From Solwaraspora sp. WMMD1047 (GTDB lineage Bacteria > Actinomycetota > Actinomycetes > Mycobacteriales > Micromonosporaceae), in NCBI RefSeq assembly GCF_029626155.1, contig NZ_JARUBL010000001.1, forward strand, positions 7,880,816-7,944,815: 64,000 bases of DNA. Direction: 5' to 3'. The notes under the pieces are model-generated. The model was not told where the DNA came from and did no database searches. It worked only from the letters and a program-made list of their open reading frames with translations. The position numbers and the translations under genes were made by a program. Shown piece by piece: positions 16,965 to 25,863 of this stretch; the stretch's first letter is position 1, and the number at the start of each line of letters is the position of its first letter.

Positions 16965-17609
16965 TCACGGGGCCGGGTCCCCGGAGTCCGGGTGGTGCAG
17001 GAGCGCGGCCAGCGTCGCCGCCCGCAGCAGCACGGCTCGGCGCTGCCGCTCCACCTCGCCACCGAGGAAGGGGGTGGAGTTCATCAGGCCGAACGCCGCG
17101 TGCGCCAGCACCCGCGCCTCGCCCGCCGACAGCCCGGGGTGCAGGGCGGTCAGGGTGGTCACCCACTCCTCGACGTAGAGCCGCTGCAACCGGCGGATCT
17201 GCCGGCGCGGTTCCTCCGGCAGCCGGTCCAGCTCGTGCAGGTGCAGCGCGATCACGGCCGGGTTGGCGAGCGCGAACTCGACGTGGAAGTCGATGAGCGA
17301 CTCCAGGGTGGCCTGCGGGTCGTGCCGGTGTTCGGTGACCCGCTGCCGGCCGCCGGCGAGCAGACCCTCACTCACCGGGATCAGGGCGGCGACGAGCATC
17401 GCCTCCTTGCCGGCGAAGTGGTGATAGAGGGCCGGCCCGGTGACCCCCGCCGCCGAACCGATGTCGTCCATCGAGACGCCGTGGTAGCCGCGCGCCGCGA
17501 ACAGACCGACCGCGATCTGCAGAATCTCGTCCCGCCGTGATCGTCGTCGCGGGACGGCACCGTCCGCCGGTTCGGCCCCCGCCCCTGTCACCTGCTGTCC
17601 CACCGTCAC
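16965..17609 (-). CDS. TetR-family regulator of the acyl-CoA degradation cluster
   Basis: A 214-residue TetR protein with the N-terminal HTH RRRSRRDEILQIAVGLFAAR and DDIGSAAGVTGPALYHHFAG, then a helical ligand domain. GTG at 17609 is chosen because TAGGCT ends exactly 6 nt upstream, indicating a leaderless message; a TTG at 17612 in the same frame would fall within the untranscribed spacer. It heads the biotin carboxylase/HMG-CoA lyase genes. It is the likely repressor acting at the palindrome AACGATCGTT (12176-12185) upstream of the carboxyltransferase (inference). The ligand is probably an acyl-CoA intermediate. Confidence 0.85.
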   Translation of the reverse strand: MTVGQQVTGAGAEPADGAVPRRRSRRDEILQIAVGLFAARGYHGVSMDDIGSAAGVTGPALYHHFAGKEAMLVAALIPVSEGLLAGGRQRVTEHRHDPQATLESLIDFHVEFALANPAVIALHLHELDRLPEEPRRQIRRLQRLYVEEWVTTLTALHPGLSAGEARVLAHAAFGLMNSTPFLGGEVERQRRAVLLRAATLAALLHHPDSGDPAP

Positions 17610-17615
17610 CAATCC

Positions 17616-17621
17616 AGCCTA
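17616..17621 (-). promoter_or_regulatory. -10 box of leaderless TetR promoter
   Basis: TAGGCT on the minus strand ends 6 nt before the GTG at 17609. No -35 consensus is evident at the usual distance. Confidence 0.5.
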
Positions 17622-17674
17622 GCCAGCCGTCAACTCCGCCCCACTCCGGCAGGGCCGTCAGTCGCTCCGCCCCG

Positions 17675-20600
17675 TCACTCCTCGGCGTCCAGGCGGTACT
17701 CCGCCCGCAGCGCCTCGGCCTCCTCGGTCCGGCCCAGCGCGGCCAACGCCTGGGAGAGCAGCCAGGCCGCCCGCTGCACCACGCTCGACCCGGCGGGCAG
17801 ACCCCCCAACGCGGTACGCAGCAGCGGCTCCGCCTCGCCGGGCCGGTCCAGCCGCAGCAGCACCTCGCCGAGCAGCAGGTCGACCTGGATCGCCTCGCCG
17901 AACGCCTGGATCTCCCGCAGCCGGTCGGGCACCCCGCGCAGGCGCTCCAGGGCCTGGTCGTGCCGGTCCAGCCCGACCAGCGCCCGGGCGCCGGTGTCGG
18001 CCAGCATGGCCCGTTCCCAGGCGGCGGCGGGGTCGTCGGCCAGCTCGGGCGGCAGGCCGGCGGCCCGCTCGTCGGCCCGGGTCAACGCCGCCAGCGCCTC
18101 CTCGGTCTCCCCGGCCCAGTGCCGGGCGGCCACCTCCCGGCGCCGGACCCGCAGTTCGTCCAGCGGGCTGCCGGCGAGCTGGTACGCGGACGCGGCGGCG
18201 GCGAACCGCAGCGCGGCGAGGGCGTCCCGGTCCTGGCTGTAGAGCAGGTCACCGGCCTCCTCCAGCACCTGCCCCCGGCCGGCGAGGTTGTCCGGGCCGT
18301 CCAGGTTGTCGGCGAGCCGGTCCAGCACCAGCAGCGCCTGATCGTCCTCGCCGAGCCCCACGTAGATGGTGGCGAGCAGGTGTCGGCACCGGTCGGCGTC
18401 GCCCTGGTGACCGAGCTTGTCCAGCTCGGTCACCGCCTCCTCGGCCACCTCGGCCGCGTCCAGCAGCCGGTCCGCCCGCCGGTACGCGTTGGCCAGTTCC
18501 CAGCGCAGGAAGGCGGCGCCGTGGGCGATGCCGCGCTCGGCGCAGAGCGCCACCGCCTCGACGAAGTCGTCGATCGCCTCCGGCGCCCGGTCGGTGGCCA
18601 GCAACGCCCGGGCCCGGCCGGCGCGGGCCGGCAGTGCGGCCTCGCCGGTCGCCACCCGGACCGCGTCGTCGTAGGCCGCCACGGCCGCCGCCGGCTCCTC
18701 CTGCGACCGGGCGTACGCCAGGCAGGCCGCCGCGTAGTGGCCGGCCAGCCCCAGGCCGCCGTAGATGTCCCGGGCCTGTTCGGCCGCGGCAGCCGCCTCC
18801 GGCCGCCGGTCCAGGCCGTCCAGGCAGTGCGCCCGGCGCAGCGCGATCCGGGCGATCAGGTACGGATCGTCGAGGGTCGCCGCCACCTCGGCGGCCCGGT
18901 CGACCGCCGCCAGCGCGTCGGCCCAGCGTTCCAGTTCGACCAGGGCGACGGCGAGCCGGTCGTGCCCGCCGGCCTGGTCGACCGGCTCACCCCGGTCGGC
19001 CAGGTAGTCGGCCGCCTCCTCGACCATCGGCAGCCCTTCGCCCGGCTCGCCGGCCAGGCAGAGCAGCACTCCGAGCCGGCCGATGACGACCCGCTCCCGG
19101 ACCGGGTCCGGCACCTGCCGGTACAGCTCGGCGGCCTCCCGGTTGGCCGCCTGGGCGCCGGGCAGGTCGCCGGCCATGTGCCGTTCGGTGGCCCGGAACT
19201 CGGCCCGCCGGGCGGCCAGCGCCGGCGGCAGCACCCCGTCCTCGCCCGCCGGCGCCCCGTCCTGGCCCGCCGGCGCCCCGTCCTCGGCCGACCCCGCGCG
19301 GGCCTCGGCCGAAGCGGCGCCGACGCGCTCGTCGAACGTTCGCAGCACCACCAGCAGGTCGTCGTAGCGTTCGGTCCGCCAGCACTCCTCGGCCAGGTCC
19401 AGCAGCCGGGCCGCGGTGGCGCCGGGCGGCACCTCGATCGGCGGCGGCGGGGGCGCGAGGGCCGGCCCGGGATCGGCCGGCCCGGTTGCACCGGGTTGCC
19501 CGCCGCCCGCCGCCGACCCGGTCGCGCCGGAGTCCGTGTCGACACCGGCCGTACCGGCGGCGAGGGCCAGGGCGGCGGGCTGACCCGCTGGGTCGGAAGC
19601 CTGTCCCACCCCGGCCGAAGCCGCGGTCGGCGCGGTCGCCGGCTGGCCGGTCGCCGTCCCGGCGGGGCCGGTGCGCCGGGCGCTCGCCGAGAGCGGCAGG
19701 TGCGGCCCGATCGGGTCCCGGGCCATCCGGGCGGCTACCCACTCGGACTGGCTCGTCGTGCCGTTGCGGGCGTCGAACCGGCTGGCCAGGTCGGTGGCGT
19801 GGGCGGCGAGTTCGGCCCGCAGCTCGGCGACCGGCACGTCGGCGGCGGCGCGGTCACCGGCCGCCCGGCGGTGCACGGTCAGGTCGCCGTGTCCGGCCGC
19901 CTCCAGCCGGCGCAGCACCAGCGCGGCGGCGGCGGCGAACGACATCGCCGCGGCCGGGCTCGGCGCCCGGTCCAGCCAGTCCAGGTGCCGTTCGATGATC
20001 TCCAGCCCGCGGGCGTCGTTGTCGGTGAGCGCGCAGAACTCGACGTGGTCGCCGATGTCCCACAGGTCGGCCAGGTTCCCCCGGACCGCCCGGTACGCCC
20101 GCCGGTGCGCGTCCCGCGCCGCGTCCCGGCGACCGGTGCGCAGGTACGGCAGCAGCAGCGAGCTGAGGATGCCGTGCGGCTGCTCGGTGCAGGAGAGCCG
20201 GCCGGAGAGCACCGGCTCGGCCACCCCGATCGCCTCCTCGTCCCGTCCCCGGGCGGCCAGGTACAACGCCTGTGACGACGGGTCGCAGCCGGCGCAGTCG
20301 GAGAGCTCGTCGCGGGGGGTGGTGGTCCACCGCCGGTACCACTGCTCGGCGTCGTCGTCGTGGCCCAGGTGCCGGGCCACCCGGTGCCGGCACTTGTGGA
20401 CGGCCTGCAGGCTGTGCCCGCCCTCCCGGTAGCGGCGTTCCATGTCGTCGAGGACCGCGTAGGTGCGGTCCAGCGGGATCTCCGGGAAGTTGAGCATTGC
20501 GTTGATCATGTATTTGAAGTGCCAGAGCAGGTAGCGGGCCTGCCGCTGGTGGTACGGCCGGGGGTCGCGGTCGTAGTCGGCCAGGCACCAGGAGAAGGTG

Positions 20601-20800
20601 ACGAACGACTTCGCCGGCTCGCCGCCGTAGACGTACGAGGTGGTGGCCTGCATCCGGGCGGTGAACGCCAGCTCGCCGTCGCCCAGCGCGTCGGCCTGCC
20701 GCAGCAGCTGCTCCATGGCCGCTATCTGGCCCGACCCGTACGGCATGTCCGACGCCTGCCGGAGTAGCCGCCACAGGTCGTCGGTGGTGGGGGTGGTCAC
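17675..20800 (-). CDS. Large TPR-repeat protein paired with HSP90-family chaperone
   Basis: A 1041-residue soluble protein. Residues 1-330 form a conserved helical region (WRLLRQASDMPYGSGQIAAM; CAGCDPSSQALYLAARGRDE). A low-complexity Ala/Gly/Pro linker covers about 373-460. The C-terminal 580 residues are TPR-type helical hairpins (AYARSQEEPAAAVAAYDDAV; ATIYVGLGEDDQALLVLDRL). No signal peptide or membrane helix is seen. GTG at 20800 has AGGAG 11 nt upstream, lying inside the end of the HSP90 gene, whose stop is only 7 nt away. The tight coupling suggests the TPR protein works with that chaperone, as a cochaperone or client adaptor (inference by analogy with TPR partners of eukaryotic Hsp90). 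Confidence 0.75.
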   Translation of the reverse strand: MTTPTTDDLWRLLRQASDMPYGSGQIAAMEQLLRQADALGDGELAFTARMQATTSYVYGGEPAKSFVTFSWCLADYDRDPRPYHQRQARYLLWHFKYMINAMLNFPEIPLDRTYAVLDDMERRYREGGHSLQAVHKCRHRVARHLGHDDDAEQWYRRWTTTPRDELSDCAGCDPSSQALYLAARGRDEEAIGVAEPVLSGRLSCTEQPHGILSSLLLPYLRTGRRDAARDAHRRAYRAVRGNLADLWDIGDHVEFCALTDNDARGLEIIERHLDWLDRAPSPAAAMSFAAAAALVLRRLEAAGHGDLTVHRRAAGDRAAADVPVAELRAELAAHATDLASRFDARNGTTSQSEWVAARMARDPIGPHLPLSASARRTGPAGTATGQPATAPTAASAGVGQASDPAGQPAALALAAGTAGVDTDSGATGSAAGGGQPGATGPADPGPALAPPPPPIEVPPGATAARLLDLAEECWRTERYDDLLVVLRTFDERVGAASAEARAGSAEDGAPAGQDGAPAGEDGVLPPALAARRAEFRATERHMAGDLPGAQAANREAAELYRQVPDPVRERVVIGRLGVLLCLAGEPGEGLPMVEEAADYLADRGEPVDQAGGHDRLAVALVELERWADALAAVDRAAEVAATLDDPYLIARIALRRAHCLDGLDRRPEAAAAAEQARDIYGGLGLAGHYAAACLAYARSQEEPAAAVAAYDDAVRVATGEAALPARAGRARALLATDRAPEAIDDFVEAVALCAERGIAHGAAFLRWELANAYRRADRLLDAAEVAEEAVTELDKLGHQGDADRCRHLLATIYVGLGEDDQALLVLDRLADNLDGPDNLAGRGQVLEEAGDLLYSQDRDALAALRFAAAASAYQLAGSPLDELRVRRREVAARHWAGETEEALAALTRADERAAGLPPELADDPAAAWERAMLADTGARALVGLDRHDQALERLRGVPDRLREIQAFGEAIQVDLLLGEVLLRLDRPGEAEPLLRTALGGLPAGSSVVQRAAWLLSQALAALGRTEEAEALRAEYRLDAEE

Positions 20801-20807
20801 CGGGTTG

Positions 20808-22601
20808 TCACTCCTGTCCGGGTACGGCGCGGCCGAGCAGGCCGAGGAAGGAACTGTTGAGCAGGGCGGCGTCGGCCGGCCGGATGGGGTGGTAGCCGAG
20901 CAGCAGCGCCTGGCCGTAGAGCGCCTCGACGGCCAGCCCGACCAGCTCCGGGTCGGTGAGCGTGGTGACCCGGCGGACCAGCGGGTTGCGGTGGTTGAGC
21001 ACCAGTTGGGGCCGGTCCGGCGGACCGGAGGAGGCGAGCGCGTCGAGCACCCCGGCCCACAGCTCGTCGGCCCGGTCCCGGCTGGCCTGCAGCTGGTCGT
21101 GGAACGCCGCCGAGCGGCTGACCAGGTAGAGCGCCGGCAGCGAGGCGGGGTCGTAAGAGCGCACCACCACCTCGCAGCCGAGTCGTTCCAGCACCCGCTG
21201 GGCGGTGTTGAGGAACGGCCGCAGGGCCAGCTCCACCCCCGGGTCGAGGGCGTCGAAGCGGGTGGTCAGGTCGGTCGGTTCGAGGCGTTCGATGAGCACG
21301 GTGCGATCCACCGCCGGCAGCCGCTCGATGATTTCGGTGTCGTAGGTGTAGCCGCCGTTGACCACCGCCAGGTCCTGGGCGGCGGCGACGGCCGCGAGCT
21401 GCCGGAACTCGTCGATGGTGGCGGCGTAGCGGATCAGACCGTGTTGTTCGCGGAACTCGGCCAGGGTGGTCCGGCCGGTGTTGGTCTCCATCGGCCACCA
21501 CTGTTCGACCAGCCGGAGCATGTCGTCGTCGTGCAGGGCGAGCGCCTTGACCCCGAGGTGGTGCACCTGCAGGAAGTCGCCGAGCCGTTGCGGGTCGCCG
21601 GTGGCGAGTCGGACCAGCCAGTCCCGGAGCTGTTCGCCGAGCGACTCCCGGGTGGCCTCCAGCAGGTTGTCCTCGTAGAGCGCCTCCCGGCTGGCGGTCG
21701 GCCGCAGCTCGCTGGCGTCGACCACGCAGCGGGCGAAGAACGCCCAGTCCGGCAGCAGCCCTTCGGCGCCCTCGGTGAGCAGCATCCGCTTGAGGTAGAC
21801 CCGGTGCCCGCCCCGGGCCGCCGGGTTGACCGGGGTGGGCAGCACGAACGCCGCGCCGGTCAGGCCTGCCTCCGGCACCGCCAGCGGGATCACGTCGAAC
21901 GGGGTGAAGCCGAGCACCTCGTGGGCGTACCGGAGCAGGTCCTCGCGGTGCTGGTAGGGCGAGGTGTCGGCGGTGGCCGCCCACGGCGGCGGCCCGGTGC
22001 TGGTCTGCACGTCGCCGACGAGGACGGTGACCGGCAGCAGGGAGCCGAAGAGGCGGGCCAGTTCGGTGACGGTGGACTGGGCGAACCAGTGATCGGCGTC
22101 GCGGCGGGGGATCAGGGTGACGGTGGTGCCCGGTTCGATCCGCTCGTGCGCGGGGCCGGCGACCTCGACCGCGTAGCGGCCGTCGGCGTAGCCGGTCCAG
22201 AGCACCGTCGGGGAGTCGCGGTGCCGGGTCTTGACCTGGATCTCGTCGGCGACGAGGAAGCAGGAGAGCAGGCCGATGCCGAACTGGCCGAGGAACTCGT
22301 GCCGGGCAAAGCCCAGTTCGTCCCGTTTGGAGCTTCGGCCGATGGTGGCCAGCAGCTCATGCACTTGCGCCTCGGTCAGCCCGATGCCACTGTCGTGGAC
22401 CCGCAGCGTGCCGTCGCCGGTCACCTCGGGCGGCAGAATCCGGACCACGGCGGGGGCGTCCGGTTCGGCTGCCCGGCGGGCGGTGATCGCGTCGACGGCG
22501 TTCTGCAGCAGCTCGCGGACGTAGACGCGTGGGCTGCCGTAGAGATGGTGACTGAGCAGGTCGACCACGCCGCGCAGGTCGACCTGGAAGGTACGTTCCA
22601 C
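20808..22601 (-). CDS. htpG: HSP90-family (HtpG-like) molecular chaperone
   Basis: About 597 residues. The N-terminal GHKL ATPase domain carries Glu30 and Asn34 in RELLQNAVDA, the nucleotide-binding VHDSGIGLT, and GQFGIGLLSCFLVAD as lid/Gly motif. The middle domain includes VYLKRMLLTEGAEGLLPDWA and the catalytic-loop-type RPTASREALYED. The C-terminal part is divergent from E. coli HtpG and ends RAVPGQE, without a MEEVD motif. I start at GTG 22601 (VERTFQVDLRG), where family similarity begins; upstream codons in frame look non-coding. It is first in a two-gene operon with the TPR protein. HSP90 proteins use ATP-driven dimer closure to mature clients in the cytosol. Confidence 0.85.
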   Translation of the reverse strand: MERTFQVDLRGVVDLLSHHLYGSPRVYVRELLQNAVDAITARRAAEPDAPAVVRILPPEVTGDGTLRVHDSGIGLTEAQVHELLATIGRSSKRDELGFARHEFLGQFGIGLLSCFLVADEIQVKTRHRDSPTVLWTGYADGRYAVEVAGPAHERIEPGTTVTLIPRRDADHWFAQSTVTELARLFGSLLPVTVLVGDVQTSTGPPPWAATADTSPYQHREDLLRYAHEVLGFTPFDVIPLAVPEAGLTGAAFVLPTPVNPAARGGHRVYLKRMLLTEGAEGLLPDWAFFARCVVDASELRPTASREALYEDNLLEATRESLGEQLRDWLVRLATGDPQRLGDFLQVHHLGVKALALHDDDMLRLVEQWWPMETNTGRTTLAEFREQHGLIRYAATIDEFRQLAAVAAAQDLAVVNGGYTYDTEIIERLPAVDRTVLIERLEPTDLTTRFDALDPGVELALRPFLNTAQRVLERLGCEVVVRSYDPASLPALYLVSRSAAFHDQLQASRDRADELWAGVLDALASSGPPDRPQLVLNHRNPLVRRVTTLTDPELVGLAVEALYGQALLLGYHPIRPADAALLNSSFLGLLGRAVPGQE

Positions 22602-22789
22602 GCGTTGTCCACTCTTCCCGGGTCCGCAAATGCCGGCGCTCACGGTACCGGGGATCGGTTGCCGACCGCTTCCCCCTCTCACCGGGCGGATTTCCGGCCG
22701 GTCCAGCCCGGCCAAGGGCTGGATCAGTCTGCCGTCCAGGGCCGGAGTCTGAGGTCGGCGGCCGGATCAGCCTCGCGGCCCGGGGCGGG

Positions 22790-23941
22790 TCAGCGGTAGA
22801 CCAGGCCGGAGAGGCGATGGGCCAGGTTGGTGCGGAAGGCGGGCACGGTTGCCAGTCCGCGCAGTGTGAGGTTGCGGGCCGCGCGCAGCCCGGCGGGGGC
22901 GGTGGCCAGTCGGGTGAGGCGGTCGGCGAACCGGACCACCTCGTGGGCGACCGGCCGGCGCGCGGCGGCGTACTCGTCCAGGGCGGCTTCCGGCCCGCCG
23001 GTCAGCACCCCGGCCAGCGCCTCGCCCAGCGCGACGGCGTCCTGCAGGCCGAGGTTCATGCCCTGTCCGCCGGCCGGGCTGTGCACGTGTCCGGCGTCAC
23101 CGGCCAACAGCACCGGCCCGACCCGGAACCGGTCGGCCACCCGGTGGTGCACCCGGAACCGGGACCCCCAGACCACTTCTGCGATCCGGCTGCGCCGCCG
23201 GGCCGGGCCACGGTGGTCGAGCAGCAGCTGCACGAACGACCGGTCGGGCCGCTCCGGCGCGGTCGGTACGGCCGCGACGATCCGGACCAGGTCGTCGCCG
23301 GGGATCGGCGCCCAGACCAGCATCCCGGCGCCGGAGAAGAAGAGGATCACCTCGTCCCGGGGCAGGTCGCTGTCGACCCGGACGTCGGCCAGCGTGAACG
23401 ACTCCCCCTCGTCGCCGGCCTCGCCGAAGCCGATCCCGGCCAGCCGCCGGACGGCGCTGTGCATCCCGTCGGCGCCGACCAGGTAGCGGACCCGGACGGC
23501 GGCACCGTCGGCGAAGGTCGCGGTGGCGCCGGCTCCGTCGCGGTCCAGCCCGACAAGTTGGTACGGCCGCAGCACGCGACCGCCGAGCGCGACCAGCCGG
23601 TCGTGCAGCACGCCCTCGGTGACCGGTTGGGGGACCATCAGCGCGTACGGGTAGCGGGTGGGGAGGTTGTCGAAGCGGACCGGGACCAGGATCCGGTCGC
23701 GGTCGCGGACCGTGAAGCGCGGCGCGTGGATGCCCTGGGCGGCGAGCGGTTCGGCGGCGCCGATCCGGTCCAGCACCTCCAGCGTGTGGGCGTGCACCAC
23801 GGCGGCCCGGGAGGTGTTGGCGCCCTGTTCGGCCTGGTCGACCACGGTCACGTTGATGCCGCGGGTGGCCAGCGTGGCGGCGGTGGCGAGCCCGATCGGG
23901 CCGGCCCCGACCACCAGGACGTCGGTGCTGTTGGGAAGCAT
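22790..23941 (-). CDS. FAD-dependent monooxygenase (PHBH/UbiH-type aromatic hydroxylase family)
   Basis: A 383-residue group A flavoprotein monooxygenase. It has the N-terminal Rossmann motif VLVVGAGPIGLATAATLATR, the DG motif YLVGADGMHSAVRRL, and the GD motif VLLAGDAGHVHSPAGGQGMN near residue 270. The family hydroxylates phenolic or polyketide substrates using NAD(P)H and O2. It lacks the C-terminal thioredoxin-like domain of larger relatives. The ATG at 23941 has GAGGAGG 4 nt upstream. It is divergent from a TetR gene; operators in between indicate that the monooxygenase is induced when the TetR ligand is present, typical of detoxification systems (inference). Confidence 0.87.
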   Translation of the reverse strand: MLPNSTDVLVVGAGPIGLATAATLATRGINVTVVDQAEQGANTSRAAVVHAHTLEVLDRIGAAEPLAAQGIHAPRFTVRDRDRILVPVRFDNLPTRYPYALMVPQPVTEGVLHDRLVALGGRVLRPYQLVGLDRDGAGATATFADGAAVRVRYLVGADGMHSAVRRLAGIGFGEAGDEGESFTLADVRVDSDLPRDEVILFFSGAGMLVWAPIPGDDLVRIVAAVPTAPERPDRSFVQLLLDHRGPARRRSRIAEVVWGSRFRVHHRVADRFRVGPVLLAGDAGHVHSPAGGQGMNLGLQDAVALGEALAGVLTGGPEAALDEYAAARRPVAHEVVRFADRLTRLATAPAGLRAARNLTLRGLATVPAFRTNLAHRLSGLVYR

Positions 23942-23996
23942 TGCTCCTCCTCGACTGGCCATCGACGTCTGATCCTCGATGCCAACGACCGTTTGC

Positions 23997-24066
23997 CAAC
24001 ACTTGTTGACACAACGGTAGAGCCGCCGACGATGCGATGTCAACACCTGTTGGCCTACACTTGTTG
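23997..24066. promoter_or_regulatory. Three operator copies (CAACA-CY-TGTTG) between monooxygenase and TetR
   Basis: Perfect palindromic half-sites CAACA/TGTTG occur at 23997-24008 (CAACACTTGTTG) and 24041-24052 (CAACACCTGTTG). A third site, degenerate in its left half, is at 24055-24066 (CTACACTTGTTG). Copies one and two are inverted versions of one 17-bp site with flanks GCC and ACA. Copy three overlaps the TACACT -10 box (24056-24061) and ends 2 nt before the TetR ATG, so binding there would shut off the regulator's own leaderless promoter. Confidence 0.75.
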
Positions 24067-24068
24067 GC

Positions 24069-24770
24069 ATGACGTCGAGGGAGCGAGTCGAGAGCACCCC
24101 GGGCCGCAGGTCGGAGGGCACCCCGGGGCGCCGGTCGGACGCCACCCGGGCCGCGATCCTGCGCGCGGCCCGAGAGCGGTTCGCCGCCGACGGCTACGAG
24201 CGGGCCACCATCCGCGCGATCGCGGCGGACGCCGACATCGACCCGTCGATGGTGATGCGCTACTACGGCAGCAAGGAGAAGTTGTTCGCCGCGGCGGCCG
24301 AGTTCGACCTGCGCCTACCGGAGTTGGCCGAGCTGCCACCGGACCGGATCGGGGCCGCGCTGGTGGGCCACTTCGTCGACCGGTGGGACGGCGACGAGAC
24401 GATGACGGCGCTGCTGCGGGCCGGCACCACGAACCCCGCCGCCGCCGAACGGATGCGGCAGATCTTCGCCAGCCAACTCGCCCCGGTCGTCCGCCGGGCC
24501 CTTGGCAGCGGCGCCGAAGCCGAGGCCGAGGCCGAGGCCGAGGCCGATCGACCCGAGGCCGAGGGTGCCTGGCTGTCTCGGCTCTCCCCTGAGCAGCGGG
24601 CCGGCCTGGTCGCCAGCCAGATCCTCGGCCTGGCCCTGACCCGCTACGTGCTCATCCTCCCTCCGGTGGCCGACCTGACCCGCGACGACCTGGTCGCCTG
24701 GATCGGCCCAACGATCCACCGCTACCTGACCGCGCCCTCGCCCTCGCTGCGGCCGTCGCCGTCGCCATGA
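24069..24770 (+). CDS. TetR-family regulator
   Basis: A 233-residue regulator. Its N-terminal HTH lies at about 22-68 (RSDATRAAILRAARERFAAD; IRAIAADADIDPSMVMRYYG), followed by a helical ligand-binding domain ending in VADLTRDDLVAWIGPTIHRY. An unusual Ala-Glu dipeptide run (about residues 149-160) sits in the ligand domain. No Shine-Dalgarno exists; TACACT ends 7 nt before the ATG, consistent with leaderless transcription. The three CAACA-N2-TGTTG sites indicate autorepression and control of the divergent FAD monooxygenase. Confidence 0.87.
   Translation: MTSRERVESTPGRRSEGTPGRRSDATRAAILRAARERFAADGYERATIRAIAADADIDPSMVMRYYGSKEKLFAAAAEFDLRLPELAELPPDRIGAALVGHFVDRWDGDETMTALLRAGTTNPAAAERMRQIFASQLAPVVRRALGSGAEAEAEAEAEADRPEAEGAWLSRLSPEQRAGLVASQILGLALTRYVLILPPVADLTRDDLVAWIGPTIHRYLTAPSPSLRPSPSP
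24513..24547 (+). repeat. Hexanucleotide repeat encoding (Ala-Glu)n
   Basis: Five to six tandem GCCGAG/GCCGAA units inside the TetR gene encode an Ala-Glu run in the ligand-binding domain. Such hexamers can change copy number without shifting the frame. Confidence 0.75.
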
Positions 24771-24778
24771 TGATCAGA

Positions 24779-24824
24779 TGATGAAAACGGTCGCCAGAAG
24801 CCTGATAAGCGACCGTTTTCATCA
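24779..24824. terminator. Bidirectional terminator, 16-bp perfect stem
   Basis: The left arm TGATGAAAACGGTCGC (24779-24794) and the right arm GCGACCGTTTTCATCA (24809-24824) are exact reverse complements around a 14-nt loop. The TTTT within the right arm, and its complement on the other strand, suits termination in both directions. It sits between the convergent TetR (stop 24770) and sulfurtransferase (stop 24838) genes. Confidence 0.8.
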
Positions 24825-24837
24825 GTTGATGTTGCGG

Positions 24838-25740
24838 TCAGCCGGCCAGACCACCGGGTTGCTCGCCGCGCACCACCGGTGCCCGGACCAGGTTGCCCCA
24901 TTCGGTCCATGATCCGTCGTAGTTGCGCACCTGCGGATAGCCGAGCAGGTGCCGCAGCACGAACCAGGTGTGGCTGGACCGTTCCCCGATCCGGCAGTAC
25001 GCGATCACGTCGTCGGACGGCGCGAGCCCGAGCTGGTCGGCGTAGATGCTGCGCAGCTCGTCCGCCGACTTGAACGTGCCGTCGTCGTTGACCGCCGACT
25101 TCCACGGCTTGCTGACCGCGCCCGGGATGTGCCCGCCGCGCATCGCCCCCTCCTGTGGATAGTCGGGCATGTGCAGCAGGTCGCCGGTGTACTCGGCGGG
25201 CGACCGGACGTCGACCAGCGGGCGGGCGGCGGAGATGTGCGCCATCACCTGGTCGCGGAACGCCCGGAGCTGGCTGTCGTCACGGACCGGCACCGGGTAC
25301 TCGACCGGCTCGCGGACCGGCTTCTCCCGGGTCAGCTCGCGTCCCTCCGCGACCCACTTCTGCCGCCCACCGTCGAGCAGCCGCAGGTCCGGATGCCCGA
25401 AGAGCGAGAAGACCCAGAGCGCGTACGCGGCCCACCAGTTGAAGTTGTCGCCGTAGAAGACGATCGTGTCGTCGCGACCGATGCCCTTGGCGGCGCAGAG
25501 CGCGGCGAACCCCTCGGCGTCCAGGTAGTCCCGGGTGACCTGGTCGTTCAGCTCCAGGTGCCAGTCGACTTTGACAGCACCGGGGATGTGCCCGGTCTCG
25601 TAGAGCAGCACGTCCTCATCGGACTCGATGACCACCAACTTGTCGGAGCCGAGGTTCTCGGCCAGCCACTCGGTGGTAACCAGACGCTGCGGGTCGGCGT
25701 AGGACTGGAGGTCCGGGGTGGGATCGCTGGGAACTGGCAT
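24838..25740 (-). CDS. Sulfurtransferase with two rhodanese domains
   Basis: A 300-residue protein with a catalytically silent N-terminal rhodanese domain ([20 protein letters not shown]) and an active C-terminal one. The C-terminal loop [20 protein letters not shown] supplies the persulfide Cys; CRIGERSS is the thiosulfate:cyanide sulfurtransferase-type loop. The C-terminal domain begins around [11 protein letters not shown]. It likely transfers sulfane sulfur from thiosulfate. The ATG at 25740 has no Shine-Dalgarno, but TAACTT on the minus strand ends 6 nt upstream, so a leaderless transcript is likely. Confidence 0.9.
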   Translation of the reverse strand: MPVPSDPTPDLQSYADPQRLVTTEWLAENLGSDKLVVIESDEDVLLYETGHIPGAVKVDWHLELNDQVTRDYLDAEGFAALCAAKGIGRDDTIVFYGDNFNWWAAYALWVFSLFGHPDLRLLDGGRQKWVAEGRELTREKPVREPVEYPVPVRDDSQLRAFRDQVMAHISAARPLVDVRSPAEYTGDLLHMPDYPQEGAMRGGHIPGAVSKPWKSAVNDDGTFKSADELRSIYADQLGLAPSDDVIAYCRIGERSSHTWFVLRHLLGYPQVRNYDGSWTEWGNLVRAPVVRGEQPGGLAG

Positions 25741-25851
25741 GTTGCCAAGTTACGCCGTACCGCCGCCGGCGGCCCTGGGAATGCGGAGCGAGCGGCTTGA
25801 CCCGCGTCTCACTTCCGCGTCGATCTATCGGTGGTTGTCACTTCGCTCCGG

Positions 25852-25857
25852 TATACA
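25852..25857 (+). promoter_or_regulatory. -10 box of the LLM oxidoreductase gene
   Basis: TATACA ends 6 nt before the ATG at 25864, so transcription should start at the start codon. No clear -35 box stands at 16-18 bp. Confidence 0.5.
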
Positions 25858-25863
25858 CGTCGC

